Under the pieces are notes generated by a model that did no database searches, was not told the origin of the DNA, and saw only the letters and a list, made by a program, of their open reading frames with translations. A stretch of 64,000 nt of DNA, taken from positions 1-64,000 of the forward strand of contig CALCXM010000011.1 in the NCBI GenBank assembly GCA_937905825.1, written 5' to 3'. Positions within the stretch are counted from its first letter, which is position 1. Each line of letters begins with the position of its first letter. This DNA is from an uncultured bacterium. GTDB lineage: Bacteria > Planctomycetota > UBA1135 > GCA-002686595. Positions 20,416 through 30,085 of this stretch are shown here, in pieces. The position numbers were made by a program, and so were the translations under genes.

Positions 20416-22104
20416 ATGTTGATTCCCTCCCTGCTTCTCTTCCTCGCGGCGCTGCCCTCCCCCGCCTCCTCCAACGCGGGCTCCCAAAACCCGGCAGCAA
20501 CACCCCAAGCCCCCGAGGCCTGGGCCAGAGCGGTGGAGCAAGGCAGGGCCTTGATCGCCGAGGGCAAGTCCGAGGAAGCGCGTTTGCTGCTGCAAGCCGC
20601 CGACCAAGCGGACGCTGGCGCCCTGCGCACGCGGGTTTGGTACATCCGCGCTTTGATCGAGGACGAGTTCCTGAACGACGCCCTGAACTTCACCGACGAC
20701 CTTGGGGCGGCTGGGCACGAGGGTCCGCAGTTGGACTACCTGTACGGCATGTCCTTCGTCTACAAGGCTCGCAAGTACATTCGCCAGAGCGTGGACCTCT
20801 CCATGGTCGGCATGAATTTCCGGGACGCGATCGCTTTTCTCGCGAGCGCCACAAGCGCTGACCCCGTGCGCTACGGAGATGCTTTCCTGCCTCTCGCCGA
20901 GGCCGCTTGGAATTCGCAGCAACTCGACGTAGCGCGCCAAGCCGCCGCGAGTGCAACGCGCTTTGCTCCCAAGAGCGGAGCGGCCTTCTACATGCTCGGG
21001 GAGATCGCTTTCTCCCAGTACGTGGTGGCCAACGCGGACGAAGCCCTGGCCGAGGAAGCCCAAGGGCATTGGCAGACGACCTTCGACGCCTTTCAAACGG
21101 CAGCCAAACTGGAGGATCGCGACGCCGGGGACGAAGGCCTTCTCGCTAGCTCCTTAAACAAGGCGGGGGATGCGCTCGTCTGGGTCGGTCGCAAGGAGGA
21201 GGCAGCGACCCAGTACGCGAGGGCACTCGGTGCGAGCCCCGCCGCTGTCGACATTGGACAGCTCTATCGAACTCTCGATGCGCAAGCCTTCGACAAGTGC
21301 ATCACGCAAGGCGAAGCCGAATTCAACCAACGTCACGACCCAGCGGACCCCGGGGATGCGACGCTATTGTGGTGGATCGGCTACACGAAGTACGCCCGCG
21401 GCGAGTACGAAGAGGCGCGCACGGAATTTGAGAAGGCCTATGCCAAGTGGCCCGCAAGTGCCAGCAGCAAGTGGTACGTGGCCCTTTGCCATCATCAACT
21501 CGGAGACATCGAAGCCGCCACGGACACGGTCATCGCCTTGCAAGCGGCGGACGCGGTCGCTCTCAATGAAGCGCTGATCGCTGACCCTTCACGGACCCTG
21601 CCCTTCCTCGACATCTTGGTGGCCCACTGCTTCGCGCAGGGTCGCCTAACGGATGCCGGAAGGCTGAGCGCAGCTCAAGGCAACGCCTCGCCGGACACGC
21701 CGCGCTATTGGAACAACGTCGGGCTCTTCTATCGCGACGCGGGCGTCAACCTGCCGCGCGCAGCGGACGGCAAGGCGGTTGAGGATCAAGAACTTCAACG
21801 CAAGTACTTCGAGAAGTCCTATGAGGGCTACTCGCGAGCCTTGGCCCTAGCGGCGGATGACCCGCTGATCTTGAACGACACCGCCGTGGTCTTGCACTAC
21901 TTCCTCGATCGCGACTTGGAGCGCGCCCGCAAGATGTACGCCCTGGCGAATGAGCTTTCTCGCAACGCTCTGAAGACGGACATGCTGACTGCGGAGGAAC
22001 GTCCGCTGATTCAGAAAGCGATGGACGATAGCAGCAAGAATTTGGTCATCATCGACAGGACCATCGCCGAGCGCGCGCAACGCAGAAAAGCTCAGGATTC
22101 GTGA
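20416..22104 (+). CDS. Secreted TPR-repeat protein, paralogous to the upstream gene
   Basis: Start MLIPSLLLFLAALPSPASS; TPR-like repeats; C-terminal ILNDTAVVLHYFLDRDLERARKMY resembles INDTGLILAYYLQRDQTRAMQCF in the upstream gene. Confidence 0.7.
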   Translation: MLIPSLLLFLAALPSPASSNAGSQNPAATPQAPEAWARAVEQGRALIAEGKSEEARLLLQAADQADAGALRTRVWYIRALIEDEFLNDALNFTDDLGAAGHEGPQLDYLYGMSFVYKARKYIRQSVDLSMVGMNFRDAIAFLASATSADPVRYGDAFLPLAEAAWNSQQLDVARQAAASATRFAPKSGAAFYMLGEIAFSQYVVANADEALAEEAQGHWQTTFDAFQTAAKLEDRDAGDEGLLASSLNKAGDALVWVGRKEEAATQYARALGASPAAVDIGQLYRTLDAQAFDKCITQGEAEFNQRHDPADPGDATLLWWIGYTKYARGEYEEARTEFEKAYAKWPASASSKWYVALCHHQLGDIEAATDTVIALQAADAVALNEALIADPSRTLPFLDILVAHCFAQGRLTDAGRLSAAQGNASPDTPRYWNNVGLFYRDAGVNLPRAADGKAVEDQELQRKYFEKSYEGYSRALALAADDPLILNDTAVVLHYFLDRDLERARKMYALANELSRNALKTDMLTAEERPLIQKAMDDSSKNLVIIDRTIAERAQRRKAQDS

Positions 22105-22207
22105 GCGAGTACGCCTAGCCAGCTATCGGAGTCGTGACGCTTCGTGAAGCGCTGGGTTCGAACCTTGCCGCGTGGGTCGCGAGCGCCGGCCTAGTAGCGA
22201 GCGCCTC

Positions 22208-23419
22208 TTAGGTTGCGAGCGCGCTCTTGGCCCGCGGCCGTGTTCGCCAGAGCACCACGCTGAGCACCGCACCTCCGAGCAGCAGGAGTCCGCGCAAGCC
22301 CAGGAACTGGTACAGGCCTCCGCCGATCATGGCCGAGATGGCGATGGCAATGGTGCGCGCACTGAACACGGCCCCCATCGCGCCTCCGCGGCGGTCCACG
22401 GAAATCTCGTTCGCGGCCAAGCCATAGGACAACGGGGAAGCACCTGCCATGGAGAGCGCCAGCAGAATCCGGCCCAGGAACAACATGACGAGGTTCACGG
22501 CGCCCGCGTTGACGACCAAGGAGAGGATCACAAGGATCGCGCAAGTGCGTAGCACGCGCGCGTGACCGACCCGGTCGCCGCGGTGACCCCAGAGGGGCAT
22601 GGCGACTAGATTGGCTGCAGCAAAGGCGCTCGTGAGCGCCCCGGTGACCATGCCCACGTCCTGGGGCGCCGCCCCGAGCTCAGCCACGTACAGCTCCATC
22701 ATAGGACTCGTCGCCCCCACCGCCAAAGCCATCCAAAACAGCAGCTTGAGGGCGTCGCGCATGTTCGGGTTGTTCCAAACGTCGACCAAGTCTCGGATGC
22801 TCGCCTGCACAATCCCCAAGGGAGAGAAGCCCTTCTCTACCTGACGCCGATCGCTCGAGCGCTCCTGCGCGAACAGCGCGACGAGCAAGCCTGAGCAAAA
22901 GCTCGCCACGGAAACTCCGAGAAAGACCGTCTCCAAGCCGTGGCGTTGAATCACGAAGCCGCCGACCAGCGGACCTAGAATCGCCCCCAGGGCCATGGCG
23001 GTTTGCAGGGAGCCTGCGACCAGTCCTTGCCTGTCTTTGGGGGCCACAACGCTGACCAAAGTGATGCTCGGCGCGATGAAGCCGGAGAAGCACCCCTGCC
23101 CGAGCCGCAGGGCGAGCAACTCCCAAGGCCCTCGCGCCCAAGCCATCGCACCGACGAAGACCGTGATCGCGAACATCGCCCGCACGGTCATCAGGCGACG
23201 CCCATAGCGATCGCCGATCGCATTCCAAATGGGCGTCATGATCGAAGCCACCAAGGGCGCCCCGCCGAAGATCACCCCCGTCCACAGGGCGATCTTGTCC
23301 TCCGCCACCCCAAGCTTCGCCAGGTGCGAGGGGAAGAAAACCAGGAAGCTCATCATCCCGACTGCAGTGACGAAATTCGCCACCCAGACAACCCAGTAGG
23401 TCCGCTTCCATGAACTCAT
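22208..23419 (-). CDS. MFS transporter
   Basis: 403 aa, about 12 hydrophobic segments; IGDRYGRRLMTVRAMFAI loop motif. Confidence 0.9.
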   Translation of the reverse strand: MSSWKRTYWVVWVANFVTAVGMMSFLVFFPSHLAKLGVAEDKIALWTGVIFGGAPLVASIMTPIWNAIGDRYGRRLMTVRAMFAITVFVGAMAWARGPWELLALRLGQGCFSGFIAPSITLVSVVAPKDRQGLVAGSLQTAMALGAILGPLVGGFVIQRHGLETVFLGVSVASFCSGLLVALFAQERSSDRRQVEKGFSPLGIVQASIRDLVDVWNNPNMRDALKLLFWMALAVGATSPMMELYVAELGAAPQDVGMVTGALTSAFAAANLVAMPLWGHRGDRVGHARVLRTCAILVILSLVVNAGAVNLVMLFLGRILLALSMAGASPLSYGLAANEISVDRRGGAMGAVFSARTIAIAISAMIGGGLYQFLGLRGLLLLGGAVLSVVLWRTRPRAKSALAT

Positions 23420-23530
23420 AGGGCGCCTACACTAGCGAGCCCCCGAAAACGGTCTAGTCCGGAACCGTCCAGCGCCTTCGATTTGCGGGCAGTATTTTCC
23501 GCGGGCGGTTCAGCCGCGGCTTTGCGTTCC

Positions 23531-25057
23531 TCAGGCCGCCGATTCCGGGGAGACCGGGTCCTTGTCGCGCAGGCGCACTCGCAAGCTATTCACTTCGTGC
23601 TCCTTCGACAGGAAAGCGTCCACCAGGTCGGGATCGAAGTGGCTGCCGCTGTCCTTTTTGATCAGATCGAGCGCCTTCTCGTGGCTCCAGGCCTCCTTGT
23701 AGGGGCGCACGCTGGTCAAGGCGTCGTACACGTCTGACAGGGCCAGGATGCGCGCGGAGAGCGGGATCGAGGTTCCCACGAGACCCTGGGGGTAACCGCT
23801 GCCGTCCCAGCGTTCGTGGTGACACAGGGCGATGTCGAGGCCCATGCGCAGGTAACCCGGAGCATGGCCCCCATCGATCACGCTGCGCAACGTATCGGCA
23901 CCAATCTGTGCGTGGGTCTTCATGACCTCCCACTCGTCCGGGGAAAGCGGTCCCTGCTTCAACAGGATGTTGTCCGGGATGCCCACCTTGCCGATGTCGT
24001 GCAGGGGCGCACTGCGGCCGAGGTCCGTCGTGTAGACGTGGTCGATGGTGTCCGTGTACAAACCCTTCTCGAGCAAGCCGGTTGCGATGAGTTCACAAAG
24101 TCCGCTGACTCGTTCCAAGTGCTGGCCGGTCTCCTGGTCACGCATCTCGGAGAGGCGCGCGAGCGCGACCACCGTTGCGTACTGGGCGTCATCCCGTTCC
24201 CGGCGCCGAAGTTCGTTGTGAGTCGCCACGGCGGCGGTCGACGCGATTGCAGCCAGCATGTCGGACTGCTCTTCGACCGAGTCGCTACCATCGGGGCCGA
24301 TCATGTCGACCACGATCTCGCCGATCGGGCCGTCCTTCGTGACGAGCGGTTCCGTCACCATGCGGGCGGACATTTCTGGACCCATGGAGCACTCGATGCG
24401 CACTCCCAGTGGATCGTGAATTTGGACGAAGACCCCACGTCCGCCTAGAACGCTAAAGGCGGCTTCGGCAGTTGCCCGCGCGACACCATCAAAGTCGTCC
24501 ACCTGGTTCAACGCCAAGGCGAGTGTTCGAAAGCAGGAGATCGAGTTCTGTTGCAGGCGAACGCGCTCTTCTAGATTCTCGTTCAGTAGTGAGAGCGACT
24601 CGTTAGAGAACGCCAACTCCCCCATCTCGAGCTCTTCGGCCACGTAGGCCATGTGCGCATCCAATCCGGATTCAACCGCTTCGCGCAACTCGCCGATTCC
24701 GCAGGGCTTAAACAGGAAGCGATGAATGTTGCCGGCGTTCATGGCGGCCACGGCCAAATCGAGTCGCGGCATGCCCGTCAAGATCACGCGGCCCACGGCT
24801 GGGTGCAAGCGCGCGGCTTCAGCCAGGAAATCGAGGCCATTGACGTCCGGCATGCCGTAGTCACTGACGATGACCTGGAAGGGCTCGGGTCCGTTGAGCA
24901 AACCCAGGGCCTCGCCAGCGCTGCTGGCGCAGGTCACGTCGTAGTCCGCGTCGAGCAAGCGGCTCAAGGACTTCAGGAGCAGCGGAACGTCATCCACCAA
25001 GAGCACGGATGGCCTGCGCCCTTCCCGCGTGCCTGACTGATCATTGGTCCATTTCAT
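23531..25057 (-). CDS. Response regulator with HD-GYP phosphodiesterase domain
   Basis: Receiver SVLLVDDVPLLLKSLSRLL...VIVSDYGMPDVNGLDFL; HD-GYP motifs LHDIGKVGIPDNILLKQGPLSPDEWEVMKTHAQIGADTL, CHHERWDGSGYPQGL. Confidence 0.93.
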   Translation of the reverse strand: MKWTNDQSGTREGRRPSVLLVDDVPLLLKSLSRLLDADYDVTCASSAGEALGLLNGPEPFQVIVSDYGMPDVNGLDFLAEAARLHPAVGRVILTGMPRLDLAVAAMNAGNIHRFLFKPCGIGELREAVESGLDAHMAYVAEELEMGELAFSNESLSLLNENLEERVRLQQNSISCFRTLALALNQVDDFDGVARATAEAAFSVLGGRGVFVQIHDPLGVRIECSMGPEMSARMVTEPLVTKDGPIGEIVVDMIGPDGSDSVEEQSDMLAAIASTAAVATHNELRRRERDDAQYATVVALARLSEMRDQETGQHLERVSGLCELIATGLLEKGLYTDTIDHVYTTDLGRSAPLHDIGKVGIPDNILLKQGPLSPDEWEVMKTHAQIGADTLRSVIDGGHAPGYLRMGLDIALCHHERWDGSGYPQGLVGTSIPLSARILALSDVYDALTSVRPYKEAWSHEKALDLIKKDSGSHFDPDLVDAFLSKEHEVNSLRVRLRDKDPVSPESAA

Positions 25058-25484
25058 ATTCGATGCCCTCCCATGAGCGGATCTTGTTTTCGGCTTGTCC
25101 CGCTGCTTGCTGAAGAGCTTCAAACTCCCGCGGTCCATAAGGGGGAAAACATTTCCCGAGGATCGAGGGGGTGGCGATGAGCCCGGTCGCTTGCGGTGGG
25201 GCATCAAAACCTAGGGACCCAAATGCACGCGTTCCACGGGTCAAATTCCCCATTGGAAGCCCCGGGGACGGCGCTCAAGAACCCGCGTCGTTATCTGGTG
25301 TAGGTAGGGTTCCGCTCCCACAACCTGGAGTAGCGTTCCCGTTCCTGCCACGGGCGAGATTCCATTCCGATTCGTGGATCACCGTCGAAGAAAATTCGGG
25401 CGGGTCACGCAGCTGCGGTCGCTGACCCCTCGCGAGGACCCTGGAGAGTTCCCCCTGGCCCGGCGAACGGAAGGCAGCTCGCGC

Positions 25485-26849
25485 CTAGTTCCGGAAGCTC
25501 TGGATCGGAGCCGGGATGCGCCCGCCCCGTTCGTGCATGACTTTGCAGCCGAACTTGCCGGGATCCTGGACGATGGCCGTTCCCAGCAAGCCGCCCCATT
25601 CCACGGTTTCGTTCGGACCCTTGCCTGGCACGGGGATGATGCGCACGGCCGTTGTCTTTTGGTTGACCATGCCGATCGCCATCTCGTCGGCGATGATGCC
25701 GGCGATGACGTCTGCACTGGTGTCTCCGGGGACGGCGACCATGTCGAGGCCCACAGAACAAACCGTGGTCATCGCTTCGAGCTTCGCCAAGGACAAGGCT
25801 CCGTCGCGCACGGCTGCAATCATGCCCTCGTCTTCCGACACGGGAATGAACGCACCGGACAAGCCGCCCACGTTGGAGGAAGCCATCACGCCGCCTTTCT
25901 TCACCGCGTCGGTCAAGAGCGCGAGCATCGCGGTCGTTCCCGGAGCGCCCGTGCGGTCCACGCCCATCAGCTCCAAAATGTCGGAGATCGAATCTCCCCG
26001 GGCCGGAGTTGGGGCAAGGCTGATGTCGACGATGCCGAAGCTGGTTTGCAGACGTCTCGCCGCTTCGCGTCCGACGAGTTCGCCCACGCGTGTGATTTTG
26101 AACGCCGTGCGCTTGATGACTTCAGCCACGGACTGCAGATCCGCGCCCGGGCCGAGACGCTCCAGAGCACCGCGCACTACGCCGGGACCGGAGACCCCTA
26201 CGTTCAACACGGTTTCCGGTTCGCCGATGCCCACGTGGGCGCCAGCCACGAAGGGGTTGTCCTCAACCACGTTGGAGAAACACACGAGCTTCGCGCAGCC
26301 CAAGGCACCGGTGTCCGCGGTCAGACGTGCGGTTTCCAAAACGATCTCGGAGAAGCGCCGAACGGCGTTCATGTTGATGCCCGCCTTGGTGCTCGCCAGG
26401 CTAAAGGACGAGCAAACGTGGTCCGTGTTGGCGAGCGCGTTGGGCACCGACTCCAACAGGGCGTGGTCCGCGCGGGTGAAGCCCTTGTGAACGTAGGCGC
26501 TGAAGCCGGCGATGAAGTCCACCCCCACCTCCTTGGCGGCCGCGTCCAGAGCCATCGCTAAGGGCGTCAGATCCTCCGCGCCACTGGGCCCGGCAATCCA
26601 AGCGATAGGAGTCACGGCGATGCGCCGATTGACGATCGGCACCCCGTAGTCCGCTTCGATGGAATCGGCCACCGCGCACAGATTCCTCCCGTGGTGAACG
26701 ATCTTGGTGTAGATCTTCTCGCAGGTGCTTTCCAAGTCCGGGTCGGCGCAGTCCAGAAGGGAGATGCCGAGAGTCGTCGTGCGAATGTCGAGCGTTTCGA
26801 GCTCGACCATGCGCACGGTCTCCAGGATTTCTTGATCGGTGAATGGCAA
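25485..26849 (-). CDS. UPF0210 (DUF711/'PFL family') protein, BMC-locus associated
   Basis: Probable TTG start at 26849 ([38 protein letters not shown]...), 13 nt after the ACT gene; conserved UPF0210 blocks [71 protein letters not shown] and C-terminal [10 protein letters not shown]. Confidence 0.9.
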   Translation of the reverse strand: MPFTDQEILETVRMVELETLDIRTTTLGISLLDCADPDLESTCEKIYTKIVHHGRNLCAVADSIEADYGVPIVNRRIAVTPIAWIAGPSGAEDLTPLAMALDAAAKEVGVDFIAGFSAYVHKGFTRADHALLESVPNALANTDHVCSSFSLASTKAGINMNAVRRFSEIVLETARLTADTGALGCAKLVCFSNVVEDNPFVAGAHVGIGEPETVLNVGVSGPGVVRGALERLGPGADLQSVAEVIKRTAFKITRVGELVGREAARRLQTSFGIVDISLAPTPARGDSISDILELMGVDRTGAPGTTAMLALLTDAVKKGGVMASSNVGGLSGAFIPVSEDEGMIAAVRDGALSLAKLEAMTTVCSVGLDMVAVPGDTSADVIAGIIADEMAIGMVNQKTTAVRIIPVPGKGPNETVEWGGLLGTAIVQDPGKFGCKVMHERGGRIPAPIQSFRN

Positions 26850-26862
26850 AGTGGGTCCTGAC

Positions 26863-27372
26863 TTAGACGCGGTGCATGTAGCGGAAGACGCGCTCGTGCA
26901 TAACGCGCACGACGTAGTGTTTTTGACGGCCGAGTTCTTCCAAGTCCGCCTTGAGCTGGGTGAACTCGGCGCTGGCTTTGATCTCCACCACGAGTACGAG
27001 GTGGAAGTAGTCCCCAATCGTCTTTTGGGACACGTCGCGGATGCTGGCATCGTGTGCACCGACCGCGGCCGATAGCTCGCCGAGCACGCCCGGGCGGTTC
27101 ACACCAACGGCGGTCACGATCACGCCATCATTGCCGCCCAGGTCCTCCCCCACTGGCTCGGGGCGATCGGATAGGCGCAACAGTTCGTTGTCCACGTCCG
27201 GGCCACGATCGGGGGCTGGCTCCGTGTACGCACCAGCACTAGTCGTGATGGCAACGCCCATGGAACGGGCGACTTCCAGGGCCTGGGGGGTGACGACGGT
27301 GTCCACATCGACGCTGATGGTCGTGCCACTGGCGCGACGCACATCGTCGGCGGTGAGGAAACGGCGGCTCAT
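26863..27372 (-). CDS. ACT-domain protein (UPF0237-like) with N-terminal EutQ-N-like domain
   Basis: N-terminus [41 protein letters not shown] resembles the EutQ N-terminus (recalled: LITANDIR...IITPEAREVADLLGFTI); C-terminus [48 protein letters not shown] is ACT/UPF0237-like. Confidence 0.82.
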   Translation of the reverse strand: MSRRFLTADDVRRASGTTISVDVDTVVTPQALEVARSMGVAITTSAGAYTEPAPDRGPDVDNELLRLSDRPEPVGEDLGGNDGVIVTAVGVNRPGVLGELSAAVGAHDASIRDVSQKTIGDYFHLVLVVEIKASAEFTQLKADLEELGRQKHYVVRVMHERVFRYMHRV

Positions 27373-27689
27373 CGGTTGTGCTCCTCAGCTGAGTCCGTGC
27401 CAAAAGCGACGGGACCCGATTCGGTAAGGCGATTGACTTGGGCGCGGCCATTCACAACCTGCACGACGTAGGTCCCGTCGGTTTCGAGGATGCGGTGCCA
27501 CAGACAGGGTTTCTTGGTGCTGTTCGATTTTCGCGCGCGTTGTTCGCCCTCCCGCTGAACGGGGATTCCCCGGCGAAAGGCAGCGTCCAACGCGGAGGGC
27601 GTGATGATCGTGAACGCGTCGAGGTACAGCACCTCGTCGGCTCCCATGTCGAGCACATCTTGCTCGCAGATCAATCGCTTGGAGGACAT
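27369..27689 (-). CDS. Small EutQ-N-like protein
   Basis: 106 aa; RLICEQDVLDMGADEVLYLDAFTIITPSALDAAFRRGIPV follows the same pattern as the EutQ N-terminal segment; overlaps the next gene by 4 nt. Confidence 0.6.
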   Translation of the reverse strand: MSSKRLICEQDVLDMGADEVLYLDAFTIITPSALDAAFRRGIPVQREGEQRARKSNSTKKPCLWHRILETDGTYVVQVVNGRAQVNRLTESGPVAFGTDSAEEHNR

Positions 27690-27713
27690 CGAAAAAGGTC
27701 TCGGCGGGAACGC

Positions 27714-28307
27714 TTACAGGAAGCCGACGAGATCCGGGTGGGGACGGGCGATGACCACATCGCGCATGAGTTGTCCCTTCTCCTGGGCGTCCTTGGCTCC
27801 GGCCATCACGGCCGAGCGCACGTCACTCACTTCGCCGGTCAAGGTGAAAAAGCTCTTGCCGCCCAGCCCGTTGGCGATGCGCAACTCAAGCAGATCGACG
27901 GCAGAGGTCTTGAGGGCCACGTCCGCGGCGCTCACGGCGGAAGCCACGGTCGATGTTTGAATCACGCCCAAGGCGTCAAGGCTTCCGTTGATCTTGCCCT
28001 TGCGCCCCAAACCGATCGCGATCTGTTCGTGGGCCTGGGGAATCAGCAAAGAGTCCACGAGGGAGCTGCTGGCCACTTCGACGCCCCGTCGCAGGGCCGA
28101 CTCCAAGGCTTGCACGGAACCCGTGAAGAGCATCACGTACTTGCCCGGCTGCACCGGCTCCGAGAAGAGCATTTTGATGTCCGCTTCCCAAAGGATGGCG
28201 TCGGCCACCTCGATGCCACGGGGCACACAAGTCAGTTCGAGCACGGCGATGGCGGGCTGCAAGTCCGCGCCTTCGGTGAATTGGGGGTTGTGATCGTTTC
28301 GAGTCAT
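27714..28307 (-). CDS. BMC-T trimeric (tandem-domain) shell protein
   Basis: Start MTRNDHNPQFTEGADLQPAIAVLELTCVPRGIEVADAILWEADIKMLFSEPVQPGKYVMLFTGSVQALESAL; second domain AVDLLELRIANGLGGKSFFTLTGEVSDVRSAVMAG. Confidence 0.88.
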   Translation of the reverse strand: MTRNDHNPQFTEGADLQPAIAVLELTCVPRGIEVADAILWEADIKMLFSEPVQPGKYVMLFTGSVQALESALRRGVEVASSSLVDSLLIPQAHEQIAIGLGRKGKINGSLDALGVIQTSTVASAVSAADVALKTSAVDLLELRIANGLGGKSFFTLTGEVSDVRSAVMAGAKDAQEKGQLMRDVVIARPHPDLVGFL

Positions 28308-28332
28308 CGTTCCTGGGGGGAGCCAATCGCTC

Positions 28333-28668
28333 CTAACGTGGTGTACTGGTTGCGCCCGGGGTTTGGTCGTGGTCCGCGGTCTGTCCGATGCGCCGGCCGT
28401 CCGCAAGGTCCATGGAGTCGACGATGGCCACGATGGCTGTCTGAAAGCCGATGTCGTGTCCCTTGCCGATCGCGTGGCGCGCCGCCCGGCCGTGGACCAC
28501 GAGCACGCGCTCGCCAATCCCGGCGGACACGGTGTCAACCGCGATCATCGTCTCGGCGCTCTTGTCGCCGTCGGTGGTGAAGGGCCGCACGACCATTAGG
28601 CGCAGCCCGCTCAAGGTGGACTCTTTTTGGGTGGCCCAGACGTTGCCGATCACAGTGCAAATGTGCAT
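28333..28668 (-). CDS. BMC-P pentameric shell vertex protein (EutN/CcmL family)
   Basis: MHICTVIGNVWATQKESTLSGLRLMVVRPF...MIAVDTVSAGIGERVLVVHGRAARHAIG. Confidence 0.93.
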   Translation of the reverse strand: MHICTVIGNVWATQKESTLSGLRLMVVRPFTTDGDKSAETMIAVDTVSAGIGERVLVVHGRAARHAIGKGHDIGFQTAIVAIVDSMDLADGRRIGQTADHDQTPGATSTPR

Positions 28669-29018
28669 CAGTTCGTCCCCCCGCTGCTGGCCGAAACGCT
28701 TCCGAGCCGGGGCGTGCTCGAGCGCCAACTGTCGGGCGCGCTCGGAACATCGAAGTCGTCGACGATGCCCACCACCGCGGCTTCGTAGGCGTAGTCGCCG
28801 TCTCCGCCGCAGGCCACGCGCGCCGCCTTGCCGAAGGCCACGATCACGTGCTCGCCAACACCTGCGCCGATCGGATCCGCGGCGACCACGGGCGAGACCT
28901 TGCCATTGGCAGGGTCATCGTTGGCGTCCACCGGTTCGATCACGAGCAAGCGCTTGCCCTCTAGGTCCGCGTTCTTGCGCGTCGCCCAGACCTCACCAAT
29001 CACACGTCCGAGGAACAT
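28668..29018 (-). CDS. BMC-P pentameric shell vertex protein (EutN/CcmL family)
   Basis: MFLGRVIGEVWATRKNADLEGKRLLVIEPVD...VVAADPIGAGVGEHVIVAFGKAARVA. Confidence 0.93.
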   Translation of the reverse strand: MFLGRVIGEVWATRKNADLEGKRLLVIEPVDANDDPANGKVSPVVAADPIGAGVGEHVIVAFGKAARVACGGDGDYAYEAAVVGIVDDFDVPSAPDSWRSSTPRLGSVSASSGGTN

Positions 29019-29019
29019 G

Positions 29020-29670
29020 CTAGTGATGCTCCTTGGTGTTGGCGCGCCCGGGGATCTCGGCCAGGGTAGCTTCGATCGCAGCCACGGCCTGCTCGATATC
29101 GGCGTCGCTTCCGGCGAGCTGCAAGCGGCCGACAGCGCCGTTGTTTTGCAAATCCACCAAACGCACGCTCGAGGCCTTCTCCGCCTCGTTGGCAGCGATC
29201 AAGGCAAATACTGCGGGAGAGACTTCCAAGGTGTAGAGCGTGTCACCGCCCAAGATCAACATGCCATTGCGCGAACGGTTGATCAGCATCGCCTGGTGAT
29301 CGTCGATGCGCCGGATGATGCGGCTCGTCAGGATCGCAGGCTTCAAGCCTTCCCCGGCACTCGCCCCCATCTCCTTGAGCACCACTTCCCTGGCCATGTG
29401 CACTTGGCTCTGGTCCGGTCCGTGAACCTCCATCGTCCCGTAGGAACGTTCCGTAATCATGGCGCCCGGCCGAACGTCGCAGCTCTTGAGCGCGATGTCG
29501 AGCAAGGAACTCACCACGATTCCCGGACAAACCTCTAGCCACAGAGCGGTCTCTCCGGCGATCGGAAAGTAGCCGTCCGAATTCGACGCGATGGTCGCGG
29601 CGAATTGCGGTTGCAGCTGATCGAGCAACACGACGCCGCGCAGCTCGGAGGTGAGTGGGGTCTGGGCCAA
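29020..29670 (-). CDS. BMC-T (tandem BMC domain) shell protein
   Basis: 216 aa; two BMC-like halves ALWLEVCPGIVVSSLLDIALKSCDVRPGAMITERSYGTMEVHG and YTLEVSPAVFALIAANEAEKASSVRLVDLQNNGAVGRLQLAGSDADIEQAVAAIE. Confidence 0.78.
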   Translation of the reverse strand: MAQTPLTSELRGVVLLDQLQPQFAATIASNSDGYFPIAGETALWLEVCPGIVVSSLLDIALKSCDVRPGAMITERSYGTMEVHGPDQSQVHMAREVVLKEMGASAGEGLKPAILTSRIIRRIDDHQAMLINRSRNGMLILGGDTLYTLEVSPAVFALIAANEAEKASSVRLVDLQNNGAVGRLQLAGSDADIEQAVAAIEATLAEIPGRANTKEHH

Positions 29671-29727
29671 GAGACTGGAGGGTTAGCTCATTCCGCCCTT
29701 CGCAAAGGAAAGGGCAGCGAACGAAAC

Positions 29728-30018
29728 CTAGTTGCCTTCCGGCGCTTTGGGCAGGAATGCTTCCAGTTCGCCAGCGGGGCGCGGGATCACGTGCTGGCTA
29801 AGCAGCTCGCCAACGCGACGCGCGGCGGCACCACCGGCTTCGACGGCGGCTTTGACCGCGCCGACTTCACCACGCACCATGATCGTGACGAGGCCTCCAC
29901 CGGAGATCTCCTTACCGATCAGGGTCACGCGTGCTGCCTTGCACATGGCGTCGGCGGCTTCCACGGCTCCGACGAGACCACGCGTCTCGATCAGGCCCAA
30001 TGCAATGTTGCTAGTCAT
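29728..30018 (-). CDS. BMC-H hexameric shell protein
   Basis: [62 protein letters not shown]. Confidence 0.97.
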   Translation of the reverse strand: MTSNIALGLIETRGLVGAVEAADAMCKAARVTLIGKEISGGGLVTIMVRGEVGAVKAAVEAGGAAARRVGELLSQHVIPRPAGELEAFLPKAPEGN

Positions 30019-30085
30019 CTGTTCTGTGAGTGAGTTTGGAACCCATTGGGGTTCTTAAGAAAAGTGTTCGTTCGAGACGGGCGCA

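Noticed and set aside
22140-22200. GGGTTCGAACC resembling a tRNA T-arm
   Set aside because: Flanking bases do not form a proper T stem or acceptor stem; no tRNA fold found.
25374-26561. 395-aa plus-strand ORF
   Set aside because: Antisense to the UPF0210 gene, which matches the family throughout.
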